The notes under the pieces: model-generated | Database searches by the model: none | What the model was told of the DNA's origin: nothing | The model's input: the letters and a program-made list of their open reading frames with translations, nothing else | In this document: positions 6,199 through 7,200 of the stretch, piece after piece | How positions within the stretch are numbered: position 1 is the first letter of the stretch | Layout: each line of letters begins with the position of its first letter | Assembly (NCBI GenBank): GCA_018056585.1 | Contig: JAGPFK010000069.1 | Coordinates: 1 to 7,200, forward strand | Length of the DNA: 7,200 nucleotides | Direction: 5' to 3' | DNA from: Clostridia bacterium | Lineage (GTDB): Bacteria > Bacillota > Clostridia > Saccharofermentanales > UBA5734 | Position numbers and translations under genes: made by a program

Positions 6199-7200
6199 AT
6201 GGTTAATAAACATATGGGTCGTTTATCGATCAGTCCGGATGGACACTGGTTTCGGACTCAAAAAGGCAAGCCGTTTTTTTGGATGGGTGATACCGGCTGG
6301 CTTATGCTGATCCGGCTCGATCTGTACCAAATCGAAGCCTATTTAAAAAACGGGCCAGCCAGGGTTTTAATGTCATCCAGGTTATGATCATTCATCGATT
6401 GGGGGAGCCCACTATTGAAGGATATGAGGCTGTACCTTCCGGCCAGTTCGGGCTTTTGGGACAAGATGAGCGCTTCTGGAACAAATTGGATCGCGCCCTG
6501 GATTTGGCCGGTCGTCTTGGTTTGATCCTTGCTCTCGTTCCAGTATGGGGCTCAAATGTGAAAAACAACAGGATCAGTCTTGAGGAAGCCGCACAATATG
6601 GAAAGTTTCTGGGCCAGCGCTATGCATCTGTTCCAAATATTGTCTGGCTCAACGGCGGGGATGTCAGAGGGGATGAGAATAAACAAATCTGGCAGACGTT
6701 GGGGCTTTCTATCAAGGAAAATGATCCGGACCACCTGATGACGTTTCATCCAGTCGGCCAGACTGATTCTTCTTTCTGGTTTCATCATGAACCATGGCTC
6801 GATTTAAATCTGTTCCAATCTGGTCATAGAAGATACGGGCAATTAGAAGCAGAAGGAGACTACACATATTCAAACGGTCTTGAGGAAGATAACTGGCGCT
6901 TTGTAATGAGAGATTTTAATCTCGTCCCGCCTAAGCCGACACTTGATGGAGAGCCAAGTTATGAGGCCATTTTTCAAGGACTACTCAATCCAAATGAACC
7001 GCTCTGGCAAGATCGGGATTGCCGGCGATATGCCTGGTGGTCTGTGCTGGCAGGCGCCGCCGGACACACGTATGGCCATAATGCCATTATGCAAATGAAT
7101 GATTCAGCCCATCCGCCGGCTTACGGTTGTAAAACATACTGGGCCGATGCACTCAATGCACCGGGCGCATCACAAATGTCCGCGCTGTGCCGCCTGATCC
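6199..7200 (+). CDS. DUF4038 glycoside hydrolase (apiosidase-like, GH140-related), frameshifted at codon 51, 3' end outside window
   Basis: A probable cytoplasmic sugar-cleaving enzyme; no signal peptide is visible. The ATG at 6199 follows AGGAGG with a 6-base spacing. The first 51 codons give GKPFFWMGDTGWLM (23-36) and EAYLKN (46-51), then the frame stops at 6385-6387. In the -1 frame from 6351 the family sequence continues without a gap, RASQGFNVIQVM onward, and stays open for 283 codons to the window edge. WLNGGD (150-155) and PTLDGEPSYEA (247-257) match the conserved blocks that hold the two catalytic acids in the apiosidase BT1012, so Asp155 and Glu252 are the candidates. About 100 residues should lie beyond the window. 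The gene is divergent from the transporter and probably co-regulated. The family call is by motif recognition; the exact substrate is unknown, since DUF4038 proteins are broader than apiosidases. Confidence 0.85.
6345..6351 (+). other. Slippery heptamer A AAA AAC at the frame break
   Basis: In the starting frame the codons read TTA AAA AAC GGG, so 6345-6351 is A AAA AAC in the phase used for -1 slippage. Slipping back one base makes the next codon CGG at 6351 and yields YLKN-RASQGF, matching the family. A lost A in the run, or a lost C after it, would look identical. No strong stem-loop was found in the first bases downstream (only a short TGGG/CCCA pair about 50 bases on), and no clear upstream Shine-Dalgarno-like stimulator. 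Confidence 0.5.

Noticed and set aside
6552..6788. 78-residue minus-strand open frame inside the hydrolase
   Set aside because: It is antisense to well-conserved hydrolase sequence in the shifted frame, with no family resemblance.
1..7200. CRISPR array, retron, diversity-generating retroelement or defence island
   Set aside because: The only reverse transcriptase has clear group II intron context with domain V. No spaced direct repeats, template/variable repeat pair or defence genes were seen.

Overview
The window looks like a chromosomal carbohydrate-utilisation locus of a Bacillota (Firmicutes) bacterium, probably a clostridial or Paenibacillus-like lineage. This rests on the LplB/LplC/LplA-type sugar ABC transporter with no ATPase gene beside it, the strong AGGAGG-type ribosome binding sites, and sigma-A-like promoters. 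No rRNA or tRNA marker is present, so the taxon is an inference.

Left part (1-1836, minus strand): a group II intron whose 3' end (domain VI) lies outside the window. It encodes a 414-residue RmInt1-like (class D) reverse transcriptase/maturase without an HNH endonuclease. The ribozyme parts are recognisable: a 34-nt domain V after the ORF, a long domain I-IV leader before it, and a GUGUG 5' end. The last six bases of the 5' exon are perfectly complementary to AAGGGA in an intron hairpin loop, which fits IBS1-EBS1 pairing. The intron sits antisense inside an aldo/keto reductase gene. Only the last 95 codons of that gene are visible (1837-2126, plus strand); the rest should lie beyond the other side of the intron. 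A rho-independent terminator follows (2224-2264).

Middle part (2286-5938, minus strand): a three-gene operon of two sugar-type permeases (LplB-like, then LplC-like starting at a GTG) and a large lipoprotein solute-binding protein. The lipoprotein presents the ligand and the permeases form the membrane channel. The ATPase must come from elsewhere, as is usual for this transporter class (a shared MsmX-type ATPase).

Right part (5939-7200): a 260-bp divergent regulatory region with a good promoter for each side, a concentric 38-bp dyad over the predicted start of the transporter transcript, and two more inverted repeats. Rightward runs a DUF4038 glycoside hydrolase gene (apiosidase-like, GH140-related), still open at the window edge. 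Its frame is broken once, at codon 51, exactly at an A AAA AAC heptamer. A -1 shift there restores the conserved family sequence, so it is a recent indel, an assembly error or possibly programmed frameshifting.

Taken together, a plant-glycan oligosaccharide is probably imported by the transporter and cut by the hydrolase, under one shared regulator not in the window. I found no clearly new defence or mobile system. The most unusual items are the antisense intron insertion, the concentric operator-like dyad and the slippery-site frameshift.
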